Assembly: GCA_964610205.1 (NCBI GenBank)
Contig: CAZSVI010000062.1
Span: 1-21,577 of the forward strand
Length of the DNA: 21,577 nt
Reading direction: 5' to 3'
Origin: CAZSVI01 sp964610205
GTDB lineage: Bacteria; Bacillota; Clostridia; DSM-8532
Positions 1 through 8,453 of the stretch are shown piece by piece. The translations under genes and the position numbers were made by a program. Positions within the stretch are counted from its first letter, which is position 1. Every line of letters begins with the position of its first letter. Below the pieces are notes generated by a model, which did no database searches, had not been told where the DNA came from, and saw nothing but the letters and a program-made list of their open reading frames with translations.

Positions 1-1
1 T

Positions 2-175
2 GATCGCATGGATACTGACATTATTGCCGGAATTGAATCGGGAATCGATACAGTTCTGGTTTTAAGCGGGGTTACTTCAAAAGAGGGAATTGAACAATTT
101 CCTTATCGGCCTAATTATGTGCTAAATGGTGTTGGAGATATCGTCAGATCTGATTTTCTGATCAATAATTGCTGA
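2..175 (+). CDS. HAD-superfamily (NagD/AraL-like) sugar-phosphate phosphatase, C-terminal fragment
   Basis: Only the last 57 residues are present; the 5' part lies before the window. The reading frame opens with DRMDTDIIAGIESGIDTVLV and then LSGVTS. This matches the C-terminal HAD motif IV region of subfamily IIA phosphatases (NagD, AraL, p-nitrophenyl phosphatase type), where the consensus is GDRxxTDIxxGxxxGxxTxLVLTGVT. The acidic residues of DRMDTD bind Mg2+ in this family. The protein ends PNYVLNGVGDIV..., as these enzymes usually do. Family members are cytosolic phosphatases acting on small phosphorylated metabolites; the substrate cannot be told from this fragment. It is followed by 238 bases without a gene before the dipicolinate genes, so it probably belongs to a different transcription unit. 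Confidence 0.8.
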   Translation, partial: DRMDTDIIAGIESGIDTVLVLSGVTSKEGIEQFPYRPNYVLNGVGDIVRSDFLINNC

Positions 176-207
176 ATACTTGTGTATCTGAACAGCATAG
201 GCGGGCA

Positions 208-222
208 GCAAGCTTTGCTTGC
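208..222 (+). repeat. Small perfect hairpin downstream of the HAD gene
   Basis: GCAAGC-TTT-GCTTGC forms a perfect 6-bp stem with a 3-base loop, 33 bases after the HAD stop codon. No T-tract follows, so it is not a canonical intrinsic terminator. It may be a weak transcription end or an mRNA-stabilising hairpin. Confidence 0.3.
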
Positions 223-317
223 GACCAGCGCATAATGGTTGTGTGAGATATTGATAGTCTCCTCTCATTTCTATAATATATGCTTTTGTATAAAACAAAA
301 ACAAATTCGGAACAAGC

Positions 318-345
318 ACTTGAATCGCCTGATATTCATAGGATG
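318..345 (+). promoter_or_regulatory. Possible sigma-K-type promoter for dpaAB
   Basis: An AC dinucleotide (318-319), 17 bases, then CATAGGATG (337-345) resembles the sporulation sigma-K pattern (AC, about 16-17 bases, CATAnnnTA), with the last A replaced by G. It lies about 70 bases upstream of the dpaA start. In Bacillus subtilis the spoVF operon is transcribed by sigma-K in the mother cell, which makes the match plausible. A competing vegetative-type match is TTGATA (251-256), 15 bases, TATAAT (272-277), with a short spacer. Neither is proven. Confidence 0.25.
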
Positions 346-413
346 GAATATGCACAGGTTTATTTTCTTCTAAAATAAAACAATAACAGCAACTATACAA
401 AGGGGGTATTTGA

Positions 414-1283
414 ATGCAGAAACCAAAGTACCTTATCATAGGTGGAGATATGCGCAGTTTATATCTGGCCGATTTATTGAAAAAGGAGTACCACCGTGTT
501 GAGATATATGGATTTGATAAAAAATTTTCTGAAGCCGCAAACCTAAATCCGGTGCAAATGGCTGCCGATACAGACATAATCATTTGCGGAATTCCACTGA
601 CGACAGGGGGGGGGGTTGTTAATATGCCTCTTTCGGAAAAGTCTCTTCCGGTGAATACATTAGTTGAAGCAATATCGGCAGATACCTTATTTGTGGCGGG
701 GAAAATCGAGGATGATGTCAGAGCTGCCCTGGAAAACAAGGGAATCACATATATAGATTTGCTTGAAAGGGAGGAGATGGCTATTCTGAATGCTATACCA
801 GCGGCAGAGGGTGCGGTTGAATTAGTTATCAAAGCAATACCCAGAACCATACACAACAGTAAAATATTTATTCTTGGTTACGGTAGAATTGGAAGGGTTT
901 TGTCAAGGATACTGCATGGATTTGGTGCCGAGGTATGGGTTGAAGCCAGAAAATACTCCGATTTAAGCTGGATTGAAGCTTGCGGGTACAAGCCGGTTCA
1001 TATCAGGGATTTTGAGAGGTACGTTACAGATATGGATGTTATTATAAATACCGTACCATATCCTTTACTGACAGAAGAAGTACTGAATAAAATCCATCTT
1101 GATTGTTATCTTTTAGATCTAGCTTCCAAGCCGGGCGGTATTAATTTCGCGTATGCTGAAAAACTTGGGTTCAAAGTGGACTGGGCATTAAGTATTCCCG
1201 GTAAAATCGCTCCGTTGACGGCAGCTCAAATTATTAAAAGAACCATTGATAATGTAATCCTGGAAGGAGGCGTAACAAAATGA
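414..1283 (+). CDS. dpaA (spoVFA): Dipicolinate synthase subunit A
   Basis: A 289-residue protein with an N-terminal segment starting MQKPKYLIIGGDMRSLYLAD and a second dinucleotide-binding Rossmann motif, ILGYGRIGRVLSRIL, near residues 150-165. This is the layout of dipicolinate synthase subunit A (about 295 residues in Bacillus). With subunit B it oxidises dihydrodipicolinate, an intermediate of lysine synthesis, to dipicolinic acid in the mother cell; dipicolinic acid is then loaded into the spore core with Ca2+. The start ATG has a good AGGGGG ribosome binding site (401-406). The stop overlaps the dpaB start by 4 bases (ATGA), indicating translational coupling. A run of ten G (606-615) inside the gene encodes GGG and is in frame as given; it could be a slippage site or a sequencing weak spot. 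The role is established for the family, and the assignment is confident. Confidence 0.93.
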   Translation: MQKPKYLIIGGDMRSLYLADLLKKEYHRVEIYGFDKKFSEAANLNPVQMAADTDIIICGIPLTTGGGVVNMPLSEKSLPVNTLVEAISADTLFVAGKIEDDVRAALENKGITYIDLLEREEMAILNAIPAAEGAVELVIKAIPRTIHNSKIFILGYGRIGRVLSRILHGFGAEVWVEARKYSDLSWIEACGYKPVHIRDFERYVTDMDVIINTVPYPLLTEEVLNKIHLDCYLLDLASKPGGINFAYAEKLGFKVDWALSIPGKIAPLTAAQIIKRTIDNVILEGGVTK

Positions 1284-1861
1284 ACATTTCGGGAAAAAAA
1301 ATCGGTTTCGGACTGACGGGTTCTTTTTGCACTCTGGAAAAATGCCTGATTCAGATGGAGAAGATTGCGTTTCTTGGAGCCGATGTAATTCCTGTGTTAT
1401 CATACATGGTTGAGTCCACTGATACCCGTTTTGGAACGGCACAGTATTTCCGGAACCGCATAGAAACAATTACCGGGAAAAAATGTATTTCTACAATCGT
1501 TGAAGCAGAGCCCTATGGGCCAAAAACCAAACTTGACCTGTTTACAATATTGCCCTGTACAGGGAATACTCTGGCCAAGCTTGCCAACGGCATAACCGAT
1601 ACACCTGTCACTATGGCGGCTAAAGCGCATCTCAGGAACAACCACCCGGTTCTTCTTGGTATTGCTACAAATGACGGGCTGGGAACAAACGGAAAAAACA
1701 TTGGTATGCTGCAAAATATGCATAATATATATTTTGTGCCATACCGGCAGGATGATCCTGAAAAGAAATACAATTCTCTCGTATGCCGCATGGAGCTTTT
1801 TGTCCCTGCGGTGGAAGCCGCACTGGAAGGATTGCAGCTTCAGCCGGTAATTGTGTCATGA
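1280..1861 (+). CDS. dpaB (spoVFB): Dipicolinate synthase subunit B (flavoprotein)
   Basis: A 193-residue protein of the flavoprotein (UbiX/Dfp-like) fold. It starts with a beta strand and a glycine-rich loop (KIGFGLTGSFCTLEK), followed later by ILPCTGNTLAKLANGITDTPVT, the cofactor-side segment typical of SpoVFB. Length matches the Bacillus protein (about 200). It is the partner of DpaA in making dipicolinic acid for spores. The ATG lies in the ATGA overlap with dpaA, with a GGAAGGAGG ribosome binding site just inside the end of dpaA. No convincing intrinsic terminator follows, and the 115-base gap to the next gene has only a weak inverted repeat. Presence of both subunits argues against cluster I Clostridium species, many of which lack spoVF genes. 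Confidence 0.93.
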   Translation: MNISGKKIGFGLTGSFCTLEKCLIQMEKIAFLGADVIPVLSYMVESTDTRFGTAQYFRNRIETITGKKCISTIVEAEPYGPKTKLDLFTILPCTGNTLAKLANGITDTPVTMAAKAHLRNNHPVLLGIATNDGLGTNGKNIGMLQNMHNIYFVPYRQDDPEKKYNSLVCRMELFVPAVEAALEGLQLQPVIVS

Positions 1862-1964
1862 GTTCCCTGTAAACCCAATTTTAAACCAAACATGATATTT
1901 CCACTTGTGGGTTTCTAAGGGGTGTGTTAATCTTAAAATAGAATTTTAAAGATAGATGATACAT

Positions 1965-1970
1965 CGGAGG
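1965..1970 (+). promoter_or_regulatory. Ribosome binding site deciding the TTG start of pgeF
   Basis: CGGAGG sits 6 bases before TTG 1977 but falls downstream of the alternative ATG 1956, so it supports the TTG start. Confidence 0.7.
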
Positions 1971-1976
1971 TTTCTA

Positions 1977-2780
1977 TTGGGTTCTCTCGCGGAAAACAGG
2001 CCAATGTGGGTATCCATCCCCGGGATGGATAAGGGGGATATCAGAGCAATCTTTACAACACGTCACGGCGGTGTCAGCAGCTTTCCTTTTGGTACATTGA
2101 ATTTAAGCTTTCAAAGAGGCGACAGCAGGGAAATTGTAATTGAGAACTTCCGCAGATTATCCGAAAGAACCGGTATATCAATGGAGAAAATGGTTTTATC
2201 CAGACAGGTACACGGTTCAGAAATTAAAATAGTTAATAAGAGGCATTCGGGTATGGGTCTTGCCACAGAACACACGCTTGGGGAAACTGATGGCCTGATT
2301 ACAGCCGAAAGAGGGGTTGCTCTGGTTACCTTTTATGCCGACTGTACTCCCATATATCTGTATGACAGAGTAAAAAACATTATTGGGCTTATACATTCCG
2401 GATGGCGGGGTACGTTGTTGAATATATCCGCAAAGGCCGTTGAAACCATGAAAAGGGAGTTCAATTGCAAAGGAGAGAATATTATTGCGGCATTGGGTCC
2501 CCATATACGCAAATGCTGTTTTGAAGTTGGAAATGAGGTTTATCAGGATTTTTTACGGGTTTTTCCTGATTGCAATAGTTTGATGAGACCGCTTAATCGT
2601 AAATGGGTGATCGATTTAAGCGGCATAATCATTAGTTCTCTGGTAAAAGCAGGTTTAGACGAAAACCAAATCCAGGATATCGGACGGTGTACCGTCTGTG
2701 AAAAGGAACTCTTTTTTTCCCACAGGGGAGGGCCGGGTAATACCGGAACAGGAGCCGCGCTGCTTATGATGGTTGAATGA
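1977..2780 (+). CDS. pgeF: PgeF/YlmD-type laccase-fold protein (peptidoglycan editing factor family)
   Basis: About 267 residues of the YfiH/DUF152 family. The conserved metal triad is visible: His79 in RQVHGSE, Cys123 in YADCTPIYLYD and His140 in IHSGWRGT, with a conserved GPHIRKCCFEVG later. Family members were described as polyphenol oxidases or purine nucleoside phosphorylase-like enzymes. E. coli PgeF removes wrongly incorporated amino acids from peptidoglycan precursors; which role applies here is inference. I chose the TTG at 1977 because CGGAGG (1965-1970) ends 6 bases before it. The upstream in-frame ATG at 1956 lies before that ribosome binding site and would add 7 residues (MIHRRFL). 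The gene ends against the next gene, suggesting an operon. Confidence 0.88.
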   Translation: MGSLAENRPMWVSIPGMDKGDIRAIFTTRHGGVSSFPFGTLNLSFQRGDSREIVIENFRRLSERTGISMEKMVLSRQVHGSEIKIVNKRHSGMGLATEHTLGETDGLITAERGVALVTFYADCTPIYLYDRVKNIIGLIHSGWRGTLLNISAKAVETMKREFNCKGENIIAALGPHIRKCCFEVGNEVYQDFLRVFPDCNSLMRPLNRKWVIDLSGIIISSLVKAGLDENQIQDIGRCTVCEKELFFSHRGGPGNTGTGAALLMMVE

Positions 2781-2791
2781 GGTTATGTGCC

Positions 2792-4264
2792 ATGCAGGTG
2801 AAAAAGTTCATTACGTTTATAATAATGATAATAATTTTAGTCTTATTTTCAGGCTGTGAATTAAGGCAGACTTTCAGTGAAGAGCCTGGAGATGTTAATC
2901 CGTCTTTGGACAAGCAGATTAAGCTTATCGACGGGGGACCCTCGGAAGGAGGAACCCTGACACTGTTCACCACTCCTGTAGACACCTTGAATCCATATAT
3001 GACAAAGAACCGTTATGTTACGCATATTGCATTTTTTTTATATGAATCATTGTTTATACAATCGGATGAGAATAGTGTAAAACCATGGCTGGTATCAGAT
3101 TGGAGCCATGAAGATTATCTTACATGGAATTTTATAATAAATGAAGACGTATTTTTTCATCATGGACAGGAATTAACCGCATATGATATCAGACATACTC
3201 TCAGGGTGCTTGAAAATTCCGGCAGTTCTTTTTACTATGCCGATATATTTCAAAATATTGAGGAGATTAATATTATAAAAAGCACTCAATTTGAAATAAA
3301 GCTTAAAGAGCCTGATTCCACATTTATTAAGAAATTAGTGTTCCCGATCCTTTCCCAGACAATGGAGGCCGGGGATGCTGTTTTTATCTCGGGAACAGGC
3401 CCATATAGGTTCGAAAGCATGGACGATTCCACAATTATGCTTGTAAGAAATGAGAAATGGTGGTATGGTCACCCTCCTTATCTGGATACCGTGCAATTCA
3501 GGGTTTACCAGGAAAACGAGATGTTGGATGCCTTTCAGAACAATGAGATTGATATAGCCTTTATTAAAAATGTCGATTTTTCCAAATATCAATATAGAAC
3601 AGATATATATTACCAGGTATATCCGGACAATAAGGTAAACTTTCTATATGTAAATCCCGGCAGCCTTTTTGGGAATTCCAACCGCCAGGAATACCTGTTC
3701 CGGTATGTGGCTTACCGTATTCGCGATATGAATCTGGGACAGGTTCAATACTTTGAAGAATACAATGAAAGCCCTATGGACATTGAACAATTCATGGATG
3801 CATTAATTAAGTCCGGCCTGTCATGGAATAAGGACAGAAAGCTCTTTACTGAAAATAATAAAGCTATTAGCAAAGTTTCTATTTTGGTATCGAAACAGGA
3901 AATGCAGAAAATTCACACTGCGAATTTCCTGGTCAATATACTTGAAGATGCCGGAATACAGGCTCAGATAATAACTGCCAGTGTGCAAAATGTTCAAAGA
4001 GCATTACGGAACGGAACATATGATTTATCCCCTGTAAGTGATGAATTAAGACCATGGGAATTATTAGACGATACATTGAAGAGGATGCAGAATGAACTGG
4101 GGTACGGAAGAGAGCGGTCCTATATTTTTCCCCTTTACCGCAGCCAGCAGGCGATTCTGTTTAAAAACCGAATCAGGGGGGAGAAAAACTCTATTTTCTG
4201 GAATCCATACCAAAATTTCTATACCTGGTATATGTCGGTTTATGTTGATGAGGATTTGAAGTAG
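2792..4264 (+). CDS. Family 5 (oligopeptide/nickel-type) ABC solute-binding lipoprotein, orphan
   Basis: A 490-residue extracellular solute-binding protein. The N-terminus is a lipoprotein signal: MQVKKF, a hydrophobic stretch rich in I/L, then the lipobox LFSG-Cys22. The mature part has family-5 landmarks: GGTLTLFTTPVDTLNPYM, then LYESLF near the start, SDWSHEDYLTWNFIINEDVFFHHGQELTAYDI, and the GTGPYRFESMDDSTIMLVRNEKWW segment around the hinge. Relatives bind peptides, nickel or other small ligands for DppBCDF-type importers, but no permease or ATPase gene lies nearby, so partner and ligand are unknown. I prefer ATG 2792, preceded by TGAGGT (2778-2783). An earlier in-frame ATG at 2777, overlapping the pgeF stop as ATGA, would add MRLCA and has no visible ribosome binding site. 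It is somewhat shorter than typical members (520-560). Confidence 0.83.
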   Translation: MQVKKFITFIIMIIILVLFSGCELRQTFSEEPGDVNPSLDKQIKLIDGGPSEGGTLTLFTTPVDTLNPYMTKNRYVTHIAFFLYESLFIQSDENSVKPWLVSDWSHEDYLTWNFIINEDVFFHHGQELTAYDIRHTLRVLENSGSSFYYADIFQNIEEINIIKSTQFEIKLKEPDSTFIKKLVFPILSQTMEAGDAVFISGTGPYRFESMDDSTIMLVRNEKWWYGHPPYLDTVQFRVYQENEMLDAFQNNEIDIAFIKNVDFSKYQYRTDIYYQVYPDNKVNFLYVNPGSLFGNSNRQEYLFRYVAYRIRDMNLGQVQYFEEYNESPMDIEQFMDALIKSGLSWNKDRKLFTENNKAISKVSILVSKQEMQKIHTANFLVNILEDAGIQAQIITASVQNVQRALRNGTYDLSPVSDELRPWELLDDTLKRMQNELGYGRERSYIFPLYRSQQAILFKNRIRGEKNSIFWNPYQNFYTWYMSVYVDEDLK

Positions 4265-4341
4265 TAACCGGGCTGGGGCTGTAGCCTGATTTGTCCGGCT
4301 TTCTAACTGCGATAAATAGAGGAAGTGCATTATATAGAAAT

Positions 4342-4836
4342 ATGGATATAAAAATAACCGGAGAATATGTTAAACTGAACCCAATTGAAAAAAACAATCT
4401 TTCACTAATAAACATATGGTATTGTCAGGTGGATGCTTTCGGATATGCGACAGGCGGTAAGAATCCTGAAAAAATTCTCTTAAGGATGAACAACTCAGAC
4501 AGGAGTTCGGCCTTTATATCGGGAATAAATACCGCAAAGGAAGATAATTGCATAGGGCTTATAGCCGGAGAGTTTAAATTTACACCCTGTCCTCTGTTAT
4601 GGATTGATACTTTTCTGGTAGATACCCGATGGCAGAGAAGGCATTATGGAACCCATGCATTTTTATTATTATCCGAGTACGCCTTCCGCCACTGTCACGC
4701 TGAGCGTGTATATGTTTCTGTGTTTGAGGAGAATAAAATCGGCAGGGCGTTCTGGACAAGCCTCGGCTTTTCCTGTGCCCGTATTTTAACCGAAAAAAAC
4801 AAAAGCATATATATTCTGGAAAAGGTTATACAATAA
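4342..4836 (+). CDS. GNAT-family N-acetyltransferase
   Basis: About 164 residues. Acetyl-CoA binding motif A is visible as FLVDTRWQRRHYGTHAFLLL (V93 to about L108), matching the Q/R-x-x-G/H-x-G/A pattern. It is followed by motif B-like VYVSVFEENKIGRAFWTSLGF, where the conserved FWxSLGF closes the fold. The substrate is unknown. Start choice is uncertain: ATG 4342 gives the usual GNAT opening (ITGEYVKLNPIEKNNLSLI), with GAGGAA about 17 bases upstream, further than normal. An in-frame TTG at 4291 would add 17 residues but has no ribosome binding site. The stop codon overlaps the comEC start by one base (TAATG), so the two are probably co-translated. Confidence 0.8.
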   Translation: MDIKITGEYVKLNPIEKNNLSLINIWYCQVDAFGYATGGKNPEKILLRMNNSDRSSAFISGINTAKEDNCIGLIAGEFKFTPCPLLWIDTFLVDTRWQRRHYGTHAFLLLSEYAFRHCHAERVYVSVFEENKIGRAFWTSLGFSCARILTEKNKSIYILEKVIQ

Positions 4837-7214
4837 TGAAAAGACCTATGTTACATATAGCCATATCATTTGGAACAGGAATATTGATTGCATGGTTTGT
4901 TAAGCAGGCAGTCTTTATATTTGTTGTTACGTTATGCATGGTGCTATTGTATATTCATGGAAATAGAAAACGTATACTTTTCCACAGAGGTTTGCTGCTT
5001 TGGGGATTGTTTTTTTTATTGGGATATTTAAATTATTCCTGCCAGTTTACATGGCTGCAGTATCCCCTTCAGCCCTTTTATGATAATTCCGTTTTATTAA
5101 AAGGATATGTGGTTAATGCTCCCGTAACCGAGAGTAATAGAACGACATTCAATTTCCAGGTGGAAACAATAGGTATTAAGGATTCGGAGTTTAGTGTAAG
5201 ACGTGTTATTCTGGTTAATGTCTACAATGCATACATTAACCAGGATTTTTCCGCTGGCAGATATCTTTCCATCGGCGGAGCGTTGAAAAAACCTGAAGGC
5301 CAAAGAAATCCCGGAGGATTCAACTATTCCGCATACCTATACTCAAGAAAAACTTTTGCTGTGTTGTCGGTGAATGCAAAAGATGTAACACAATTTGACA
5401 GGTTAAAAAACCTTCCGCTTCAAGAGTTTGGTTTCAAAGCAAGGAATCATATTTTATCCACTCTGGATATCATTCTTTCCGGTGAAAAAGCAGCTTTGAT
5501 GGCGGCAATGCTTACCGGTTACAGGGAAAATCTTACCGTACCGATGGAAGATGCTTTCCGTGCTTCCGGGCTTATGCATATCATGGCAATATCGGGAGCT
5601 CATATTGCCTTCCTGATTTTTCCCGTTCTGTGGATTTTTCAAAAAATCAGCCTAAACCGAAAAGCCGGTGCGGGTATTACAGTTCTTCTTTTGTTCTTTT
5701 ATGTATTGATAACCGGTATGGGGTCTTCGGTATTACGGGCAGCTCTTATGGCGTTGATAATCCTTACGGGTAAAATTTTGGACAGAAAAGCAGAGGTTAT
5801 AAATTCACTGGGGGTTGCTGCCTTTATATTGCTGCTCATTAATCCTTTTATGCTGTTTGATGTGGGTTTCCAGTTATCCGTAAGTGCTACCGCAGGTATA
5901 GGGGTGCTATATAAAAAAGCACATGGAATTATGCCCGAGAAAATACCGGGTATTATACGAGGGACACTTGCCGCTACAATATCAGCTCAGGCTGGAGTGC
6001 TGCCGATTCTGATCCGCAGCTTCAGCAAGGTGTCTTTAATCTCCTTATTATCTAATCTTATGGTTGTTCCTTTAACAGGTGCGTCAACCGTATTGGGTGC
6101 GGTTGCTGTAATTTTGGGAAGCATATGTCCTGTTTCCGGAATATGGTGCGGCTTCATGCTTGAGGGATTGCTGCATGGGATACTTGTTATTACCGATGTT
6201 ATGTCATCCATTTCCTGGGCGGAGGTAAATGCACACCACTGGGATTTCTGGCGGATTGGCTTGTATTATGCCGTGTTGATTCTCATTGGATGTTTCGGAA
6301 CAATAATCTTTACACAACATAAAAAAAAGTTGGCTGTTGGCGTTCTCATATTAGGTATAGTTCTCTTTGTTCAGGGAGTTCAACCGGGCAGGCTGAAGCT
6401 TGTTTTTACTGATGTAGGCCAGGGGGACAGTATATTGATACAGACTCCGAAAGGATACAACCTGCTTATTGACGGGGGAGGATCTTACAATGAGACAGAA
6501 ACAAAATACATCGGTCATCAAGTTCTTTTGCCGCTTATGATGCATGAGGGTATCTCAAAGATTGATTTGGCACTTGTAAGTCATGCCCACACCGATCACT
6601 TATCAGGTGTCATGACTTTAATGGAGGTATTTCCTATTCGAGCTGTCGGATTACCTCAATACTCCGGTACAGAAAATGATTTTTGCGAGTTGCTGCAAAT
6701 ATGTTCGGAAAAAGGTACAGAAGTGGAGTTCTATTCCCGTGGAGATGATATTTGTCTGGATAACGAAACCACCTTCCATATACTTTATCCTGATGAAGAA
6801 ACAGATTTCGGGCAGAGTAATCTAAACAACACATCTCTTTCCGGTATGCTGCGATTTGGAGAATTTCAGGTTTTATTTACCGGAGATATGGAGAGACAAG
6901 CCGAGAAAGTATTTATTGAGAGCAACAAAACAGTGGACTGTGATATTTTAAAGGTGGCGCATCATGGCGGAGAAAACAGTACCTTGGAGCAGTTTTTAGT
7001 GCATGTGAGCCCTGAAGTGGCTGTTATCAGCGTAGGAAAAAATAATTTCGGACATCCTTCCGAAGATACCCTTAATCGTTTATCCCTGTTTGGTTCCAAA
7101 GTATATACAACAATCCACTGCGGTGCGGTTATTATAGACAGCGACGGTATCCAATACCGGATAAAACCCTGGCGCCGGAATGAAAAGTTCACATTATTTC
7201 CTGAAAAGGATTAA
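4836..7214 (+). CDS. comEC: ComEC/Rec2 competence DNA channel with C-terminal metallo-beta-lactamase domain
   Basis: A 792-residue polytopic membrane protein of normal ComEC length. N-terminal membrane segments are followed by a DUF4131-like soluble domain (about 60-190). The competence membrane domain (about 210-500) begins with LSGEKAALMAAMLTG and contains MHIMAISGAHIAFL. The C-terminal metallo-beta-lactamase domain opens with FTDVGQGDSILIQ (about 526), LLIDGGG, and the metal motif SHAHTDHLSG (about 583-592). It ends with LFTGDME, VAHHGGENS (about 709) and SVGKNNFGHPS. Metal ligands look intact. In transformable bacteria ComEC passes single-stranded DNA into the cytoplasm, and the lactamase-fold domain is thought to be a nuclease. 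The comEC-holA order is common in Firmicutes. comEA/comEB are not in the window, so natural competence is not shown. Confidence 0.95.
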   Translation: MKRPMLHIAISFGTGILIAWFVKQAVFIFVVTLCMVLLYIHGNRKRILFHRGLLLWGLFFLLGYLNYSCQFTWLQYPLQPFYDNSVLLKGYVVNAPVTESNRTTFNFQVETIGIKDSEFSVRRVILVNVYNAYINQDFSAGRYLSIGGALKKPEGQRNPGGFNYSAYLYSRKTFAVLSVNAKDVTQFDRLKNLPLQEFGFKARNHILSTLDIILSGEKAALMAAMLTGYRENLTVPMEDAFRASGLMHIMAISGAHIAFLIFPVLWIFQKISLNRKAGAGITVLLLFFYVLITGMGSSVLRAALMALIILTGKILDRKAEVINSLGVAAFILLLINPFMLFDVGFQLSVSATAGIGVLYKKAHGIMPEKIPGIIRGTLAATISAQAGVLPILIRSFSKVSLISLLSNLMVVPLTGASTVLGAVAVILGSICPVSGIWCGFMLEGLLHGILVITDVMSSISWAEVNAHHWDFWRIGLYYAVLILIGCFGTIIFTQHKKKLAVGVLILGIVLFVQGVQPGRLKLVFTDVGQGDSILIQTPKGYNLLIDGGGSYNETETKYIGHQVLLPLMMHEGISKIDLALVSHAHTDHLSGVMTLMEVFPIRAVGLPQYSGTENDFCELLQICSEKGTEVEFYSRGDDICLDNETTFHILYPDEETDFGQSNLNNTSLSGMLRFGEFQVLFTGDMERQAEKVFIESNKTVDCDILKVAHHGGENSTLEQFLVHVSPEVAVISVGKNNFGHPSEDTLNRLSLFGSKVYTTIHCGAVIIDSDGIQYRIKPWRRNEKFTLFPEKD

Positions 7215-7266
7215 TACAAAAGCTGTTTGTAAAAGCATGACTTCTGCGGTTAAAAAACATATTTTC

Positions 7267-7295
7267 TTGAAAGAAGACAGGTGAAAAGATATATA
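7267..7295 (+). promoter_or_regulatory. Candidate sigma-A promoter upstream of holA
   Basis: TTGAAA followed by a 17-base spacer and TATATA, in the 168-base gap after comEC. It is one of two reasonable vegetative promoter matches in this gap. Confidence 0.35.
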
Positions 7296-7322
7296 ATACT
7301 ATATTATATCTGTGGATTGCAG

Positions 7323-7351
7323 TTGCCATGAATTGCTTCCATTGTTATAAA
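7323..7351 (+). promoter_or_regulatory. Candidate sigma-A promoter close to holA
   Basis: TTGCCA (7323-7328), 17-base spacer, TATAAA (7346-7351). A start site would fall near 7358, leaving a short leader before the AGGTG ribosome binding site and the holA ATG. A nested alternative in the same place is TTGCTT, 16 bases, TATGAT. Confidence 0.4.
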
Positions 7352-7382
7352 AGATATGATAGTATGTTACAGGTGACGCGTA

Positions 7383-8387
7383 ATGAGTATGGAAGAACTA
7401 AAAAATCAACTGAAGAGAAACATAATTGGTAAGGTTTATTTATTTACCGGACCGGAGCAGTATTTAGTCCGATATTACCTTAAGGAAATCATAGACAGAA
7501 TCCTTGATGAGAATTCGAGAACCTTTAATTATACTTTTTTTGAAGGTAAGATCTCAATGGACGAACTTAACAATACAATTTCTCTGCTTCCTGTTTTTTC
7601 AGAAAGACGTATCGTTGTTGTAAAGGAAACCACGCTTCTGAAAAGCGGAAGCAAGGAGTTTTCCTGGAATGAGTTTTTTGAGGCTCTTCCGGACTATATC
7701 TGTCTTGTTTTTATCCAGGAGGAAATTGATAAAAGGACTTCTTTTGCAAAAACCATACATAAATACGGGCTTATTATCGATTTCGGAAGACAGGATGAAA
7801 CTGCTCTGGCAAAATGGGCAATAAAGGTTTTTAACTCGTATAAAAAACAGATTGACGGATCCACAGCCGCTTTTTTCATCAGCCTTATAGAACCGGATAT
7901 GACATTAATTCTATTGGAGATTGAAAAGATCGTCAGGTATATGGGTGAACAAGTCCAGGTTAGCCGGGAACACATTCTGAGTGTTGTATCCAAAAGTATA
8001 AAAAGCAGGATTTTTGATTTGATGGATGCCATTTCACAGCATCAGACAGCAAAAGCATTCGGGATTATAGATGATTTAATCCAGCTTAAGGAACCTGTTC
8101 ATTATATCATGGCTATGGCAGGCAGGCAGTTGGGTATGCTGATGAAGGCTAAGAAAATGGAAGGAAAGAGGCTTAAGTCCGCAGAAATGGCAAAGGTACT
8201 GGGCATTCATCCATTTATTGCGAGTAAAATCACAAAACAGGCTTCATCCTTTACCACTGAGGCGTTAAAGCAGATCATCCTGAAATGCGCGAAAACCGAC
8301 CTGATTGTAAAAACAGGAAGGATGGATGCCAGAACGGCACTGGAGCTGTTTGTTGCCGAAATGGAAATTGTGGGTGATAAGTTGTAG
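7383..8387 (+). CDS. holA: DNA polymerase III subunit delta
   Basis: A 334-residue protein of the YqeN/HolA family, which acts in the clamp loader that opens the beta sliding clamp during replication. The N-terminal domain begins KRNIIGKVYLFTGPEQYLVRYYLKEII, the usual opening of delta (degenerate AAA+ fold, no Walker A). It continues with LPVFSERRIVVVKE and an EIEKIVRYMG segment in the AAA+ lid. The C-terminal collar domain contains RIFDLMDAISQHQTAKAF and ends with RTALELFVAEME. Length is normal. ATG 7383 is preceded by AGGTG at a suitable distance. Its position directly after comEC is the common Firmicutes order; rpsT, often next to holA, is absent here. Confidence 0.92.
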   Translation: MSMEELKNQLKRNIIGKVYLFTGPEQYLVRYYLKEIIDRILDENSRTFNYTFFEGKISMDELNNTISLLPVFSERRIVVVKETTLLKSGSKEFSWNEFFEALPDYICLVFIQEEIDKRTSFAKTIHKYGLIIDFGRQDETALAKWAIKVFNSYKKQIDGSTAAFFISLIEPDMTLILLEIEKIVRYMGEQVQVSREHILSVVSKSIKSRIFDLMDAISQHQTAKAFGIIDDLIQLKEPVHYIMAMAGRQLGMLMKAKKMEGKRLKSAEMAKVLGIHPFIASKITKQASSFTTEALKQIILKCAKTDLIVKTGRMDARTALELFVAEMEIVGDKL

Positions 8388-8453
8388 AGGCGGAATTTTT
8401 CTGCCGGGAAGAAAACGGTTGAAAATAATTTCTATGGAATGGAGGAGACTTTA

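Noticed and set aside
122..856. A 244-codon open frame on the - strand across the dpaA upstream region and dpaA.
   Set aside because: It is mostly antisense to dpaA, has no recognisable domain, low-complexity composition and no ribosome binding site.
1871..1914. AAACCCA ... TGGGTTT inverted repeat after dpaB as a terminator.
   Set aside because: A 7-bp stem with a 30-base loop and no T-tract is too weak to call.
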